64,000 bases of DNA from WLMZ01 sp039920665 (GTDB lineage: Bacteria > Actinomycetota > Acidimicrobiia > Acidimicrobiales > Ilumatobacteraceae), in NCBI GenBank assembly GCA_039920665.1, contig JBDSDH010000150.1, positions 29,369 through 93,368 of the forward strand, given 5' to 3'. Below are positions 33,982-41,493 of this stretch, in pieces; within the stretch, counting starts at the first letter, position 1; each line of letters opens with the position of its first letter. A program made the translations under genes and the position numbers. Below the pieces are notes generated by a model. It was not told where the DNA came from. It did not search any database and was given only the letters and a program-made list of their open reading frames with translations.

Positions 33982-34604
33982 CCCAGCTCCCCCTCATATG
34001 CTGCCGCACATCGAGCCGTCGGAGCCGTCGGATGTATCTGATCACACCGCAGTCTTCTCAAACCTGCACGAATCCGAGTCTTGGCCGTGCCCAGTGGAAT
34101 GCCGTCGCGTGCGCTGACTTCGCTCGCCGTGCACCCGCAGAACACCGCCATCGCCACCGCTCTCGCCTGCTCCGCAGGTAGCGCCCGGAGCCGCCGCATC
34201 GCCAGTCCGGCCTCGACTGTGGTCGTCGCCGATTCACCCGTCACATCGCTCGCTGCGAACGTGCCGACGGTTGCTTGCAGCAGTCGATCGATCGCATCGG
34301 TGTCGGCAGGGATCGACCTCCGCGCCCGAACGGCATCGATGGCTGCGTTTCGTGTGATCGTGAGCAACCACGTCGAGACGGATCCGCGCAGCCGGTCGTA
34401 GGTGGCAGCCGACCGCCAAGCCCGAAGAAACGCCTCCTGGGCGACATCTTCGGCGAGGGCCGAGTCGTGAGTCACCGAGATTGCCATACCGAACACCTTG
34501 GACTGGAAACGGCGGACGAATGCCGTCGCCGCGTCGGGGTCCTCGATTGCCAGCCCGGCGACGAGTGCATCGTCGGCGAGTCCCGCGTGATTGGTGATGC
34601 GCAC
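33978..34604 (-). CDS. ECF sigma factor (SigK/SigL-like group)
   Basis: This 208-residue sigma factor has region 2 in 'ATAFVRRFQSKVFGMAISVTHDSALAEDVAQEAFLRAWRSAATYDRLRGSVSTWLLTITRNAAIDAVRAR' (residues 27-96). Region 4 is around 140-190 ('LRALPAEQARAVAMAVFCGCTASEVSARDGIPLGTAKTRIRAGLRRLR'). It is co-transcribed with its anti-sigma factor. GTG 34604 (VRITNHAG) is chosen because homology begins soon after; a much longer frame upstream is Arg/Cys-rich and lies in the promoter region of the divergent lipoprotein. The COG4315 lipoprotein across the spacer is a likely target. Confidence 0.85.
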   Translation of the reverse strand: MRITNHAGLADDALVAGLAIEDPDAATAFVRRFQSKVFGMAISVTHDSALAEDVAQEAFLRAWRSAATYDRLRGSVSTWLLTITRNAAIDAVRARRSIPADTDAIDRLLQATVGTFAASDVTGESATTTVEAGLAMRRLRALPAEQARAVAMAVFCGCTASEVSARDGIPLGTAKTRIRAGLRRLRCDQIHPTAPTARCAAAYEGELG

Positions 34605-34660
34605 GACTGCTACTACGTCCGGCGGTCGCAGAAGGATTGCGCGAACCGCGCAAAAGAATC

Positions 34661-34691
34661 TTGACAATCCGGTTGACGAAACCGTTCGTAT
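34661..34691 (+). promoter_or_regulatory. Candidate promoter for the COG4315 lipoprotein
   Basis: TTGACA (34661-34666) runs into AATCC (34666-34670), and CGTAT lies at 34687-34691. The pair AATCC-N16-CGTAT resembles ECF -35/-10 spacing, while TTGACA alone looks housekeeping-like. Start codon 34755 would leave a leader of about 55 nt. The assignment rests on spacing only. Confidence 0.3.
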
Positions 34692-34754
34692 CCCCCGTCG
34701 CCGGCAAGCGAGCCGGCCCGCGCAATCGTGCGCCAAGTCAACGGAGGTTCATTC

Positions 34755-35339
34755 GTGCAATTCAGCCAAAACTCCACCATCCACCACCGATCCACGATCG
34801 TCGCGGTGATCGTCTTCGCCCTCGTTGCTGCGGCCTGCGGGAGTGACGACGGCAGCGCTGCCGTCAACTCGACGCTACCTGCGACCGCGGTCGTCACGAC
34901 CGAAACACCCACCACTGAAGCGCAAACTGCTGAAGCGCCGCCAACAACTGGAGGGGCCGTCAGCACTGCGCCGGTCGTCGGCGATGCGACTGTCGAAACG
35001 GCCGACACCGATCTCGGCACGATTCTGGTCGACGGTGAAGGGCGCACGCTGTACATGTTCGCGCCAGATTCCCAGGGCCCGAGCACGTGTGAGGACAAGT
35101 GTCTCGCCACGTGGCCGTCGTTGACCGGACCCGCAACCGCCGGCGATGGTGTCGACGCCGCTCTGCTGGGCACCGTCCCTCGCAGCGACGACCGCAGCGA
35201 GCAAGTGACGTACGACGGTTGGCCTCTGTACCACTTCGCCAAGGACGCTGCTCCCGGTGACATCAACGGCCAGGGCGTCGGCGACGTTTGGTATGTGGTC
35301 GATCCATCCGGCGCCCCGATCGGGATGGCGGTCGGCTGA
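34755..35339 (+). CDS. Secreted lipoprotein with COG4315 repeats
   Basis: This is a 194-residue lipoprotein; GTG 34755 has ACGGAGG 7 nt upstream. The lipobox LVAAAC (about residue 28) is followed by a Thr-rich linker. Two COG4315 'secreted repeat' units then follow: 'LGTILVDGEGRTLYMFAPDSQGPSTCEDKCLATWPSLTGPA' and 'SEQVTYDGWPLYHFAKDAAPGDINGQGVGDVWYVVDPSGAPI'. Such proteins are often encoded beside ECF sigma/anti-sigma pairs in actinobacteria, and here they share a divergent spacer. Surface location is clear; activity is unknown. Two Cys (CEDKC) may form a disulfide. Confidence 0.85.
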   Translation: MQFSQNSTIHHRSTIVAVIVFALVAAACGSDDGSAAVNSTLPATAVVTTETPTTEAQTAEAPPTTGGAVSTAPVVGDATVETADTDLGTILVDGEGRTLYMFAPDSQGPSTCEDKCLATWPSLTGPATAGDGVDAALLGTVPRSDDRSEQVTYDGWPLYHFAKDAAPGDINGQGVGDVWYVVDPSGAPIGMAVG

Positions 35340-35375
35340 CCGGCGATTGGTGGGCGCGGTCGGTGCCGGGTCGGG

Positions 35376-37097
35376 TCAGTCGCTGCGGCGGGTCGGTTCG
35401 AAACCGGCCCGAGCGAGCATCCCGGCGAGCAAGGCCGCTGAGGCGACGTTCATCGACCGAACGTGGTCTGGCAGTTCGGCCCACGGGAGCAGCATCGGGT
35501 TCTTCTTGAGCGTGTTGTTGCGGTCGGGGCCGTAGCTCCAACCGTTGGCGATCCGATCGTCGAACCAGCGCTGGTGCTCACGGCTCGCGAGTGTGTCGAT
35601 CTCCGCGGCACTGAACTCGGTCAGCGGCTCGCCCCATCGGCGCAGCGGAGCGAGTTCGCACCTGACCTCAGCGAGATCGGCAATGATCCCATCCACCCGC
35701 CGCCTGCTGAGATCGCGTTGTTCGTCGCTGAGCTCGGCCCACGGTCGCTGCAACGATGCGTCGCCGGCGCCGGATGAGTGGTGGGCGAGATAGTCCTCGT
35801 GCACGGCTTGCGCCAGCTGCTCGCGGACCCCACCCTCGACGGCATCGGTGGTGCACGTCCGGTCGAGAAACGGAAACGCGTGCATCGTCGGGAAGGGGTC
35901 CGACGCAGTCGTACCGGGAATCAGCAAGGCGCCGAGTCCGGCCTCGGTGCGGGTGCGAACGATCAGCGGTGTGTTGCGGACGCCAAGGCTCTGGGTGATG
36001 AAGAACGCAGTCGACAGTGACAGCGATTCGTCGACGAACGCGATCGCGATCCACGTCGGAGGACGAAGATCGGCAAACATCGTCTGCAGTGCGTCGACGC
36101 TTGTATCCGTCGGCTTGTCGAAATCGAAATCGATGACCGTTGCGTCGCACGCCGCCGTCAACGCCGGGTGTTGCAGTTGCAGCGCGCGCCAACGACCCGT
36201 CGCCGTCGGGTCGACGAGTGTGATTCGCAGTCGCTCGGACGGGTGGCGTTCGACCCATTGTCGGGCGAGGTTGACCACCAGACTTCGGCCGAGTTGTCCG
36301 AGGCTGAAGACGACCACGTGAACGGTATTTGCATCGTCGGCGTCAAACGGGTCGTGCTCGACGAGCAGTGCTCGCGCCGCTCGCTCGTGGGTGTTGAAGA
36401 AGCTCATCCGCAGACCACGATGCGCATCGAGGTCAGCGGCACGCAACAGCGTCGTCAGTTCCGTGTCGGTGAGGTGCACAGCACATCGGAGCGCGTTCGA
36501 TTCGCGGTCACCGACGATGTCGACGGCTTGTAACGCGATCTGGACGTTGGTCGCATCGTTGTCGGTCACGGCCACCAACCGGGACGCCTTGGTGACCCGC
36601 GCTGCTCGCAGTTGACTGGCATCGCTCGGGTCACCGATCAACACCGTGATCTCGCACGCTCTGGCCGTGGCCACGCCGGGCACCGTCGGGTCGGCTTCGA
36701 TCGCGACAACCGTGTCACCGCGAGCCGCAAACGCAAGCGCGAGTCGGGTTCCGACCTCGTCGAGTCCGCAGACCACGGTGTGATTGCGCACGAACCGCAG
36801 TCGGAACCGACGGAACTGGTCGACGAAGACCAGCGACGCAGTTTGGAGCACCGTGCCGGCGGCCATCGCCGGGGCGATGAAGCGGGCGATCTCCAGCCGC
36901 CAGTTGAGAAAGTCGGCGCTGGCTTTGTAGTCGAGAGTCGCCAATTGCATCAGCCGGTAGAGGATCTCGAGGTTCGACCGATGGGTGCCGCTGTCCTTGG
37001 CTTGCTGGCGAAACCCTCCGAATCCAATGACGATGAGCGCGACCCACAACAGCGCCAGCAGATACCAACGCCAACGTGAGTTGCGCAAGATCTTCAT
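35376..37097 (-). CDS. Membrane protein with TrkA-N-like Rossmann domains and C-terminal RyR domain
   Basis: This is a 573-residue protein. Two N-terminal hydrophobic helices (RWYLLALLWVALIVIGFGGF, residues 10-29; FIAPAMAAGTVLQTASLVFV, about 72-91) are followed by a TrkA-N/RCK-like NAD-binding domain ('HTVVCGLDEVGTRLALAFAARGDTVVAIEADP', 'LIGDPSDASQLRAARVTKASRLVAVTDNDATNVQIA'). A second Rossmann-like unit begins 'VHVVVFSLGQLGRSLV'. Near residue 510 a RyR domain appears ('SREHQRWFDDRIANGWSYGPDRNNTLKKNPMLLPWAEL'). The layout suggests a ligand-gated membrane effector or channel-like protein. The ATG overlaps the SLOG gene stop as ATGA, in an operon of four genes. Confidence 0.8.
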   Translation of the reverse strand: MKILRNSRWRWYLLALLWVALIVIGFGGFRQQAKDSGTHRSNLEILYRLMQLATLDYKASADFLNWRLEIARFIAPAMAAGTVLQTASLVFVDQFRRFRLRFVRNHTVVCGLDEVGTRLALAFAARGDTVVAIEADPTVPGVATARACEITVLIGDPSDASQLRAARVTKASRLVAVTDNDATNVQIALQAVDIVGDRESNALRCAVHLTDTELTTLLRAADLDAHRGLRMSFFNTHERAARALLVEHDPFDADDANTVHVVVFSLGQLGRSLVVNLARQWVERHPSERLRITLVDPTATGRWRALQLQHPALTAACDATVIDFDFDKPTDTSVDALQTMFADLRPPTWIAIAFVDESLSLSTAFFITQSLGVRNTPLIVRTRTEAGLGALLIPGTTASDPFPTMHAFPFLDRTCTTDAVEGGVREQLAQAVHEDYLAHHSSGAGDASLQRPWAELSDEQRDLSRRRVDGIIADLAEVRCELAPLRRWGEPLTEFSAAEIDTLASREHQRWFDDRIANGWSYGPDRNNTLKKNPMLLPWAELPDHVRSMNVASAALLAGMLARAGFEPTRRSD

Positions 37098-37585
37098 CGC
37101 TCGACCAACACGATCTCGACCGGCACGTTGTGATCGAGGGCGTGCTGGATGATCTCTGCAGTTCCACCCCGACCGCGCGACGCAGTGCCGTCCCAGAGCG
37201 CGATGACGATGTCGCTGGCAGCAACCATCGCGTGTCCAGCCGCCTCGTAAGCAGCCTCTCGCGTGGTGTCCGGAGCAATGGTGATCTCGACCGATTCGGC
37301 GCGGTCGAGCAGCGTGTCGAACTCGGCGCGAGAGTCGACAGTCTCGAAATCTGTGGAGTAGTCGGCGGCCGGCAGCGGCAGGATCACCTGCATCATGCCG
37401 CCTCGTTGCAGCACCATCTCTGCGACCAACCGATCGGCGCCCTCGGCCAAGCTGGTGACGACCACGACCCCGACCGGCGGCTCGACATCGAGCACGCGGT
37501 CGAGCACCGAATCGACCGAGGCGACGATGTCGGCGTGATGCAGGAACGATCGGTGGCCGGTGACGCCGAGCCGCATCGTGTTCAC
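37094..37585 (-). CDS. SLOG-domain (LOG/TRPM-like Rossmann) protein
   Basis: This 163-residue protein has the motifs of a SLOG/DprA-LOG-like nucleotide-binding fold: 'RLGVTGHRSF' at the N-terminus, 'VVTSLAEGADRLVAEMVL' in the middle and 'DIVIALWDGTASRGRGGTAEIIQHAL' near residue 135. The last segment parallels the GG.GT..E loop that binds nucleotides in LOG enzymes. SLOG proteins are thought to sense or process NAD- or nucleotide-derived signals; the SLOG of TRPM2 binds ADP-ribose. GTG 37585 overlaps the DUF2207 stop (GTGA) and its own stop overlaps the TrkA-N/RyR start, so it is a coupled partner of both. ATG 37576 is an alternative start. Confidence 0.75.
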   Translation of the reverse strand: MNTMRLGVTGHRSFLHHADIVASVDSVLDRVLDVEPPVGVVVVTSLAEGADRLVAEMVLQRGGMMQVILPLPAADYSTDFETVDSRAEFDTLLDRAESVEITIAPDTTREAAYEAAGHAMVAASDIVIALWDGTASRGRGGTAEIIQHALDHNVPVEIVLVER

Positions 37586-39279
37586 GGTTGTCCGTTGCGA
37601 CCCGGCGACAGTGCACGAGCGACACGGGGAGCAGCCCCGAGAGCGACGGCATACACGAGCACTTCGCCGAGCTTCCACACGTCGCGCACCTCAGCGCGCT
37701 CGAGTTCGCTGTCGCCGGACAGCCACGACGCAAAGTCGGTCCAGATGTCGCGCTGCTCACGCCCGGACGCGGTCAGCAGGATGCCTGCTCTGGCGGCCGA
37801 CACGAATCCGATTGCGGTCCCGATGATGATCGCCGACCAGGCGTGGAAGGCCATCCCGTCGGTCTGGGAGAGCGTCACTACGCCCATCGCAATCGCGATC
37901 GGCACGATCAGGAGCGGAAGGCGATTGCGGCGAACCAGCTTGGTGCGGATGCCCTCGCGGATCACGGCTCGCCCGAGCGCTCGGGCCACGATCGGTGTAC
38001 GGGTGTGCCACACCGGTGGGGCGACGATCTGGGTCTCCTTCGGCGGATCTGGCTGGACCCCGAGCGGCCGCATCTGGGTCAATACCTGACGCTCGAAATC
38101 GGAGGCGCCATTGGGGCTGACGGGGATGGTGAGCGTGAACTGATTGTGGCCTTTGCCGGACAACCTGATGATGTGGCGGTTGACGAGATCGAGGATCGTG
38201 GCGGCAACAAAGGACTGATCGTGATCGGGTCGGACGACGAGGGCAGCCATCGCCGGCGACAGGTCACTCGGCCTGGTCGACTTGCTCAACCGTGGGACCT
38301 CGGTGCCGCTCCCTTGGCGCTCGGGCGATCGCCGAGCCGTCCGGTCCGATCGTGTCACCAATCGCGGTCCGGCCACCAGGACGAGGACGAGCAATGCGAA
38401 CAATGCGGTGAGGATCCAGGCCGGGGTGCGGTCAAGTCGGTCAGCCAATTCGGCGACGCGAAAGCGGTCGTCGGAGTCGGAGAACCGGGTCCGGAAGGCA
38501 GCGAGCGCCGACGCCACATCACCTTCGCTGCGCTCGATGTCCGGTACGGCGTCGGCCGGAATGACGGCCAGCAGTGAAACGTCGTCGGTGCGGACGTCGG
38601 ATCCGAGGAGGGTGATCGCGTCGGCGCTCGCTTCCGCTCCAGCAGGTGGCTCACGACGGACCGGATCGAGTCCGTTGACCAGCACGGTGCCGTGTGCTGC
38701 ACCGGGCGCGTACAACGCGGCGAACACTGGCGTGTCGCCGTACCCGGTCGGGGAGAGGAAACAATGTGGGCAGCCGAACAGCCCAGAGTCGCCGCTGAGA
38801 CTGAGTTCGCTGCCGTCGCGATCGGCGACGAGTACCGGATCCTCGTCGCCGTTCGCTCCGGCGAGGACGACCAACGCTCCGTCGCGGTAGCGGCGGACAC
38901 GACCGGCGAGTTCGTAGGTGATTGTCACCGAAGCGTCGATCTCGACGGTGGCGTGACGGCCTACGTCGGCCGCGGTGGGCACGTCGTCGACGGCGAGGTT
39001 CATCGCGCCCGGCGGGACGCGGAGGTCGAAGGTTCGCGGTGTCTCGTCGAGGTCGTAGTGCACTCTGACCGCGATCCGGCCGTCGGCGGCGATGGAGCCG
39101 GTCCACGTGACCGATTTGAATCCCTCGGCAGAGCGTTCGACGGTGATGTCGTGGTCGGTACCTTGTGCCCAGGCCCGAACCGGTAGCAGCCCGAGCAGGA
39201 CGACGAGGATGATCGCGCCAGACCGAAGCGACACGGACTTCCAGAGCTTGGTCAACGGTGCCGATCCGGGAGTCGCCAT
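37582..39279 (-). CDS. DUF2207 (YciQ-like) membrane protein
   Basis: This is a 565-residue protein with an N-terminal signal or TM helix (SGAIILVVLLGLLPVRAWA). A beta-rich external domain ('ITVERSAEGFKSVTWTGSIAADGRIAVRVHYDLDETPRTFDLRVPPG') is followed by a TM around residue 280 (AWILTALFALLVLVLVA). The cytosolic part contains a small winged-helix-like segment ('FVAATILDLVNRHIIRLSGK'), two more TMs and the DUF2207 tail 'ASWLSGDSELERAEVRDVWKLGEVLVYAVALGAA'. Function of the family is unknown. The start lies 1 nt after the lipoprotein stop and the end overlaps the SLOG gene. Confidence 0.78.
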   Translation of the reverse strand: MATPGSAPLTKLWKSVSLRSGAIILVVLLGLLPVRAWAQGTDHDITVERSAEGFKSVTWTGSIAADGRIAVRVHYDLDETPRTFDLRVPPGAMNLAVDDVPTAADVGRHATVEIDASVTITYELAGRVRRYRDGALVVLAGANGDEDPVLVADRDGSELSLSGDSGLFGCPHCFLSPTGYGDTPVFAALYAPGAAHGTVLVNGLDPVRREPPAGAEASADAITLLGSDVRTDDVSLLAVIPADAVPDIERSEGDVASALAAFRTRFSDSDDRFRVAELADRLDRTPAWILTALFALLVLVLVAGPRLVTRSDRTARRSPERQGSGTEVPRLSKSTRPSDLSPAMAALVVRPDHDQSFVAATILDLVNRHIIRLSGKGHNQFTLTIPVSPNGASDFERQVLTQMRPLGVQPDPPKETQIVAPPVWHTRTPIVARALGRAVIREGIRTKLVRRNRLPLLIVPIAIAMGVVTLSQTDGMAFHAWSAIIIGTAIGFVSAARAGILLTASGREQRDIWTDFASWLSGDSELERAEVRDVWKLGEVLVYAVALGAAPRVARALSPGRNGQP

Positions 39280-39280
39280 G

Positions 39281-39949
39281 TCAGCTCTGACTCACGACGA
39301 GGATCGCGCCCGTGAAATCGGCAGTGATCGTGGCGAACTGCCCACGGGCGTCGCTCAGGGTCAACGTCCACACTGCGGGTAGGCCGAACTCGGGCGCCAG
39401 TTCGACGGCGATCCGTTGCACGGTGGCCGTTGGAACGCGTTCGGCGAGTGCAGCGACGAGCTGCTCCGGAACGGTCGGATCGAGGTCGACGATCGAGAAC
39501 GTGGGATCGTCTGCGAAAGTCGGATCAGTGAGACTGAGCCGCGGATCCTGATTCGGGTCGTCCTCCCACGGGAGCCGGTAGAAGGCCGTGACAGATCGGC
39601 CGACAATTCCCCGTTCGTAGAACGTGAAGTTGACGGAGTCGTTGTAGATCGCTAGCCGGGTCAGGTCGGTCTGCGCGTCGGGCAGGGCCATGAACGCAGC
39701 GAGTGCCGGTCCGAGCAGTTTCGGGTCCGGCGGCGTGATGTCGGCCAGCAACCCGGCGTTGTCACGAGCAACGATTGCATCGAGCTGAACCGAATCAGCG
39801 AGGTCGGTCGGCAGTTCGACGAATGTAGGCGCCGGCAGCTGATCTGCCGCCGGCATCGAGACCGAGCGATCGCCGCCGCACGACGTGACCGCCAACATGA
39901 GCACCACTGCGATCAACGCGAAACGGGTCGAGGTCGTCGGCCGCTGCAT
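39281..39949 (-). CDS. Lipoprotein of unknown function, first gene of the SLOG/RyR operon
   Basis: This 222-residue lipoprotein has a signal peptide ending in LMLAVTSC (Cys about residue 24). The mature part has no family I recognise. Segments such as 'FTFYERGIVGRSVTAFYRLPWEDD' and 'VWTLTLSDARGQFATITADFTGAILVVSQ' suggest a beta-rich fold, ending in a short repeat domain of the kind that measures envelope proteins. Its stop is 1 nt before the DUF2207 start, so it leads a four-gene operon and may be the extracytoplasmic sensor. ATG 39949 is chosen over one 18 nt upstream because it is closer to the signal. Confidence 0.65.
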   Translation of the reverse strand: MQRPTTSTRFALIAVVLMLAVTSCGGDRSVSMPAADQLPAPTFVELPTDLADSVQLDAIVARDNAGLLADITPPDPKLLGPALAAFMALPDAQTDLTRLAIYNDSVNFTFYERGIVGRSVTAFYRLPWEDDPNQDPRLSLTDPTFADDPTFSIVDLDPTVPEQLVAALAERVPTATVQRIAVELAPEFGLPAVWTLTLSDARGQFATITADFTGAILVVSQS

Positions 39950-39999
39950 CCTGCGATCCTGCCACATCCGTGCTCGCGCTCCGACGAGCGCAGACGTCA

Positions 40000-40064
40000 G
40001 GAGCAGACGTCAGGAGCAGTCGTCAGGAGCAGTAGTCAGGAGCAGTTGTCAGGAGCAGACGTCA
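40000..40064. repeat. 13-bp tandem array GGAGCAG(N2)GTCA, five copies
   Basis: Five 13-bp units vary mainly at two positions (AC, TC, TA, TT, AC). Each unit ends in TCA, which on the minus strand is a TGA stop; the last unit supplies the stop codon of the pentapeptide-repeat gene. The array is therefore that gene's 3' end and trailing sequence. Confidence 0.85.
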
Positions 40065-40808
40065 GGCGTCGCGTTGGTCGGTGACCGTGACGCGGTGGGC
40101 GGCGAGCAGTGCGGCTGCGAAGTCGTGCATCTGATCGGCGTCGATGGTCGCACCGCGCATGTGCTCGACGCCACGGACCGCGTCGAGGCGCGAGCCGTGC
40201 AACTGCACGTCGTCGAAACGAACGTTGGAGAACTCACCGTTCGTCAGGTCGCAGTCGAACAGGCGGGTCAGAACCAATTGGGATTGGTACAAGTCGACGT
40301 TCTGGAGCAGCACCCGCTCGCACCACAGGCGCTCGGCCGAACCCATCCGCAACGAGAGCTGATCGGCTTTGCAGTCGGTGATGCGGACATCGCGCAGCCT
40401 CGACGAGTTGAGAATCAACCCGGACAATCGGCAGTTGCTGAACACCACCCGGGTCAGCGCGGCGTCCTGCATCAGCGCTCCGGCCAGATCGCAGTCCTCG
40501 AAGACGGTGTCCCGAATTCGGACCCCGTCGAGGTCGAGCCGCGACAGGCGAGCGCCGACAATGCGACATTCGGTGATCTCAATCAGATCGAACCGCTGAG
40601 CGGAGAGGTCGGCAGTGACGCGCAGCTTGTTCCAGTGCTGTTCGTCGATGAGATCGGCGCTGTCGGTGACCGCTGGCAGATCGTCGATGCGGGGTTCGAA
40701 CGGAATCGCCGAGCGTGACGCGTCGGTCCCCGTGACCTTGGTCGGCCTTGGTCGCGTCGTTCGAGTCTGTCGGGCCACCGCGACAGTTTCGCCGGTCAGC
40801 GCATGCAT
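40062..40808 (-). CDS. Pentapeptide-repeat protein
   Basis: This is a 248-residue protein. From about residue 60 to 215 it consists of A(D/N)LXX-like repeats, e.g. 'CRIVGARLSRLDLDGVRIRDTVFEDCDLAGALMQDAALTRVVFSNCRLSG', which build a right-handed quadrilateral beta-helix. The first 50 residues are basic and unstructured. Pentapeptide proteins may mimic DNA and protect gyrase (Qnr-like) or be scaffolds; the role here is open. ATG 40808 overlaps the end of the TetR gene by 13 nt, so the two are probably one transcript. GTG 40778 is an alternative start without overlap. Confidence 0.75.
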   Translation of the reverse strand: MHALTGETVAVARQTRTTRPRPTKVTGTDASRSAIPFEPRIDDLPAVTDSADLIDEQHWNKLRVTADLSAQRFDLIEITECRIVGARLSRLDLDGVRIRDTVFEDCDLAGALMQDAALTRVVFSNCRLSGLILNSSRLRDVRITDCKADQLSLRMGSAERLWCERVLLQNVDLYQSQLVLTRLFDCDLTNGEFSNVRFDDVQLHGSRLDAVRGVEHMRGATIDADQMHDFAAALLAAHRVTVTDQRDA

Positions 40809-41425
40809 CCACGCATCAGCCGGGCGAGACCGATCAGGAACCGATCGGCGCGTTCGTCGTCGTTGCCTGCCATGTCCATCTTGGACAGTTCGAGCGACAC
40901 GTATCCATGGATGCCGGCCCACAGGTGGTGAGCGATGTCGCGTGCTGTGCCGTCGAGATTCAGGACGTCCATCGACGCTCGAGTTGCGACGACGAGATCT
41001 TCGAACGTCGCGATCGCGATGGCGATCGCTTCGTCGCTCGGCTGGTAATCGGGGACCGCAGCTCCGAACATCACCAGGTACTGGGTGGGATTGGCGAGTG
41101 CCCACAACCGGTAGGCGAGTGCCATCCCGGACAGTGGCTTGGCATCCGTACCATCCGGGGCGGCAGCTCGGATCGCTTCACCGAAGTTCTGGAAGCCGTC
41201 GATGAAGATCGCCTCGACGAGTCCCGCCTTGCCCCCGAACCAGGTGTACACGCCGGTGGTCGAACATCCGGCAGTTGTGGCCACCGAGCGAACCGTCATC
41301 GCGCCAGCACCCTGCTCGCCGAGGATCGACAACGCCGCGGTGAGTAGGACCGATCGCATGTCGGTGCCCGATGCGGTTTGGTTCGCATCCGTTTCGTGAT
41401 CCGCGCTTGACAATCCTCGGGGCAT
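40796..41425 (-). CDS. TetR-family transcriptional regulator (WHG-type C-terminal domain)
   Basis: This is a 209-residue repressor. Residues 20-70 form the TetR helix-turn-helix ('RSVLLTAALSILGEQGAGAMTVRSVATTAGCSTTGVYTWFGGKAGLVEAIFIDGF'). The C-terminal domain contains 'HHLWAGIHGYVSLELSKMD', the WHG motif of TetR_C_33. It is divergent from the carotenoid oxygenase gene across 68 bp that contain a three-half-site operator (41434-41463), so it probably represses both itself and the oxygenase. A carotenoid- or apocarotenoid-like ligand would be a reasonable guess but is not shown. Confidence 0.88.
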   Translation of the reverse strand: MPRGLSSADHETDANQTASGTDMRSVLLTAALSILGEQGAGAMTVRSVATTAGCSTTGVYTWFGGKAGLVEAIFIDGFQNFGEAIRAAAPDGTDAKPLSGMALAYRLWALANPTQYLVMFGAAVPDYQPSDEAIAIAIATFEDLVVATRASMDVLNLDGTARDIAHHLWAGIHGYVSLELSKMDMAGNDDERADRFLIGLARLMRGCMR

Positions 41426-41433
41426 CAGCGAAG

Positions 41434-41463
41434 GTTACATCCGACCGGTGTAACAATGTTACA
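41434..41463. promoter_or_regulatory. TetR operator candidate with three alternating half-sites
   Basis: TGTAACAATGTTACA (41449-41463) is a perfect inverted repeat with a 3-nt centre. A further GTTACA at 41434-41439 pairs with the central TGTAAC across 9 nt. Three half-sites of one sequence in alternating orientation allow two overlapping dimers. The site lies between tetR (start 41425) and the oxygenase ATG (41494). Confidence 0.7.
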
Positions 41464-41493
41464 TCGCCGGAATTGTCTCGAAATGGAGTGCCC

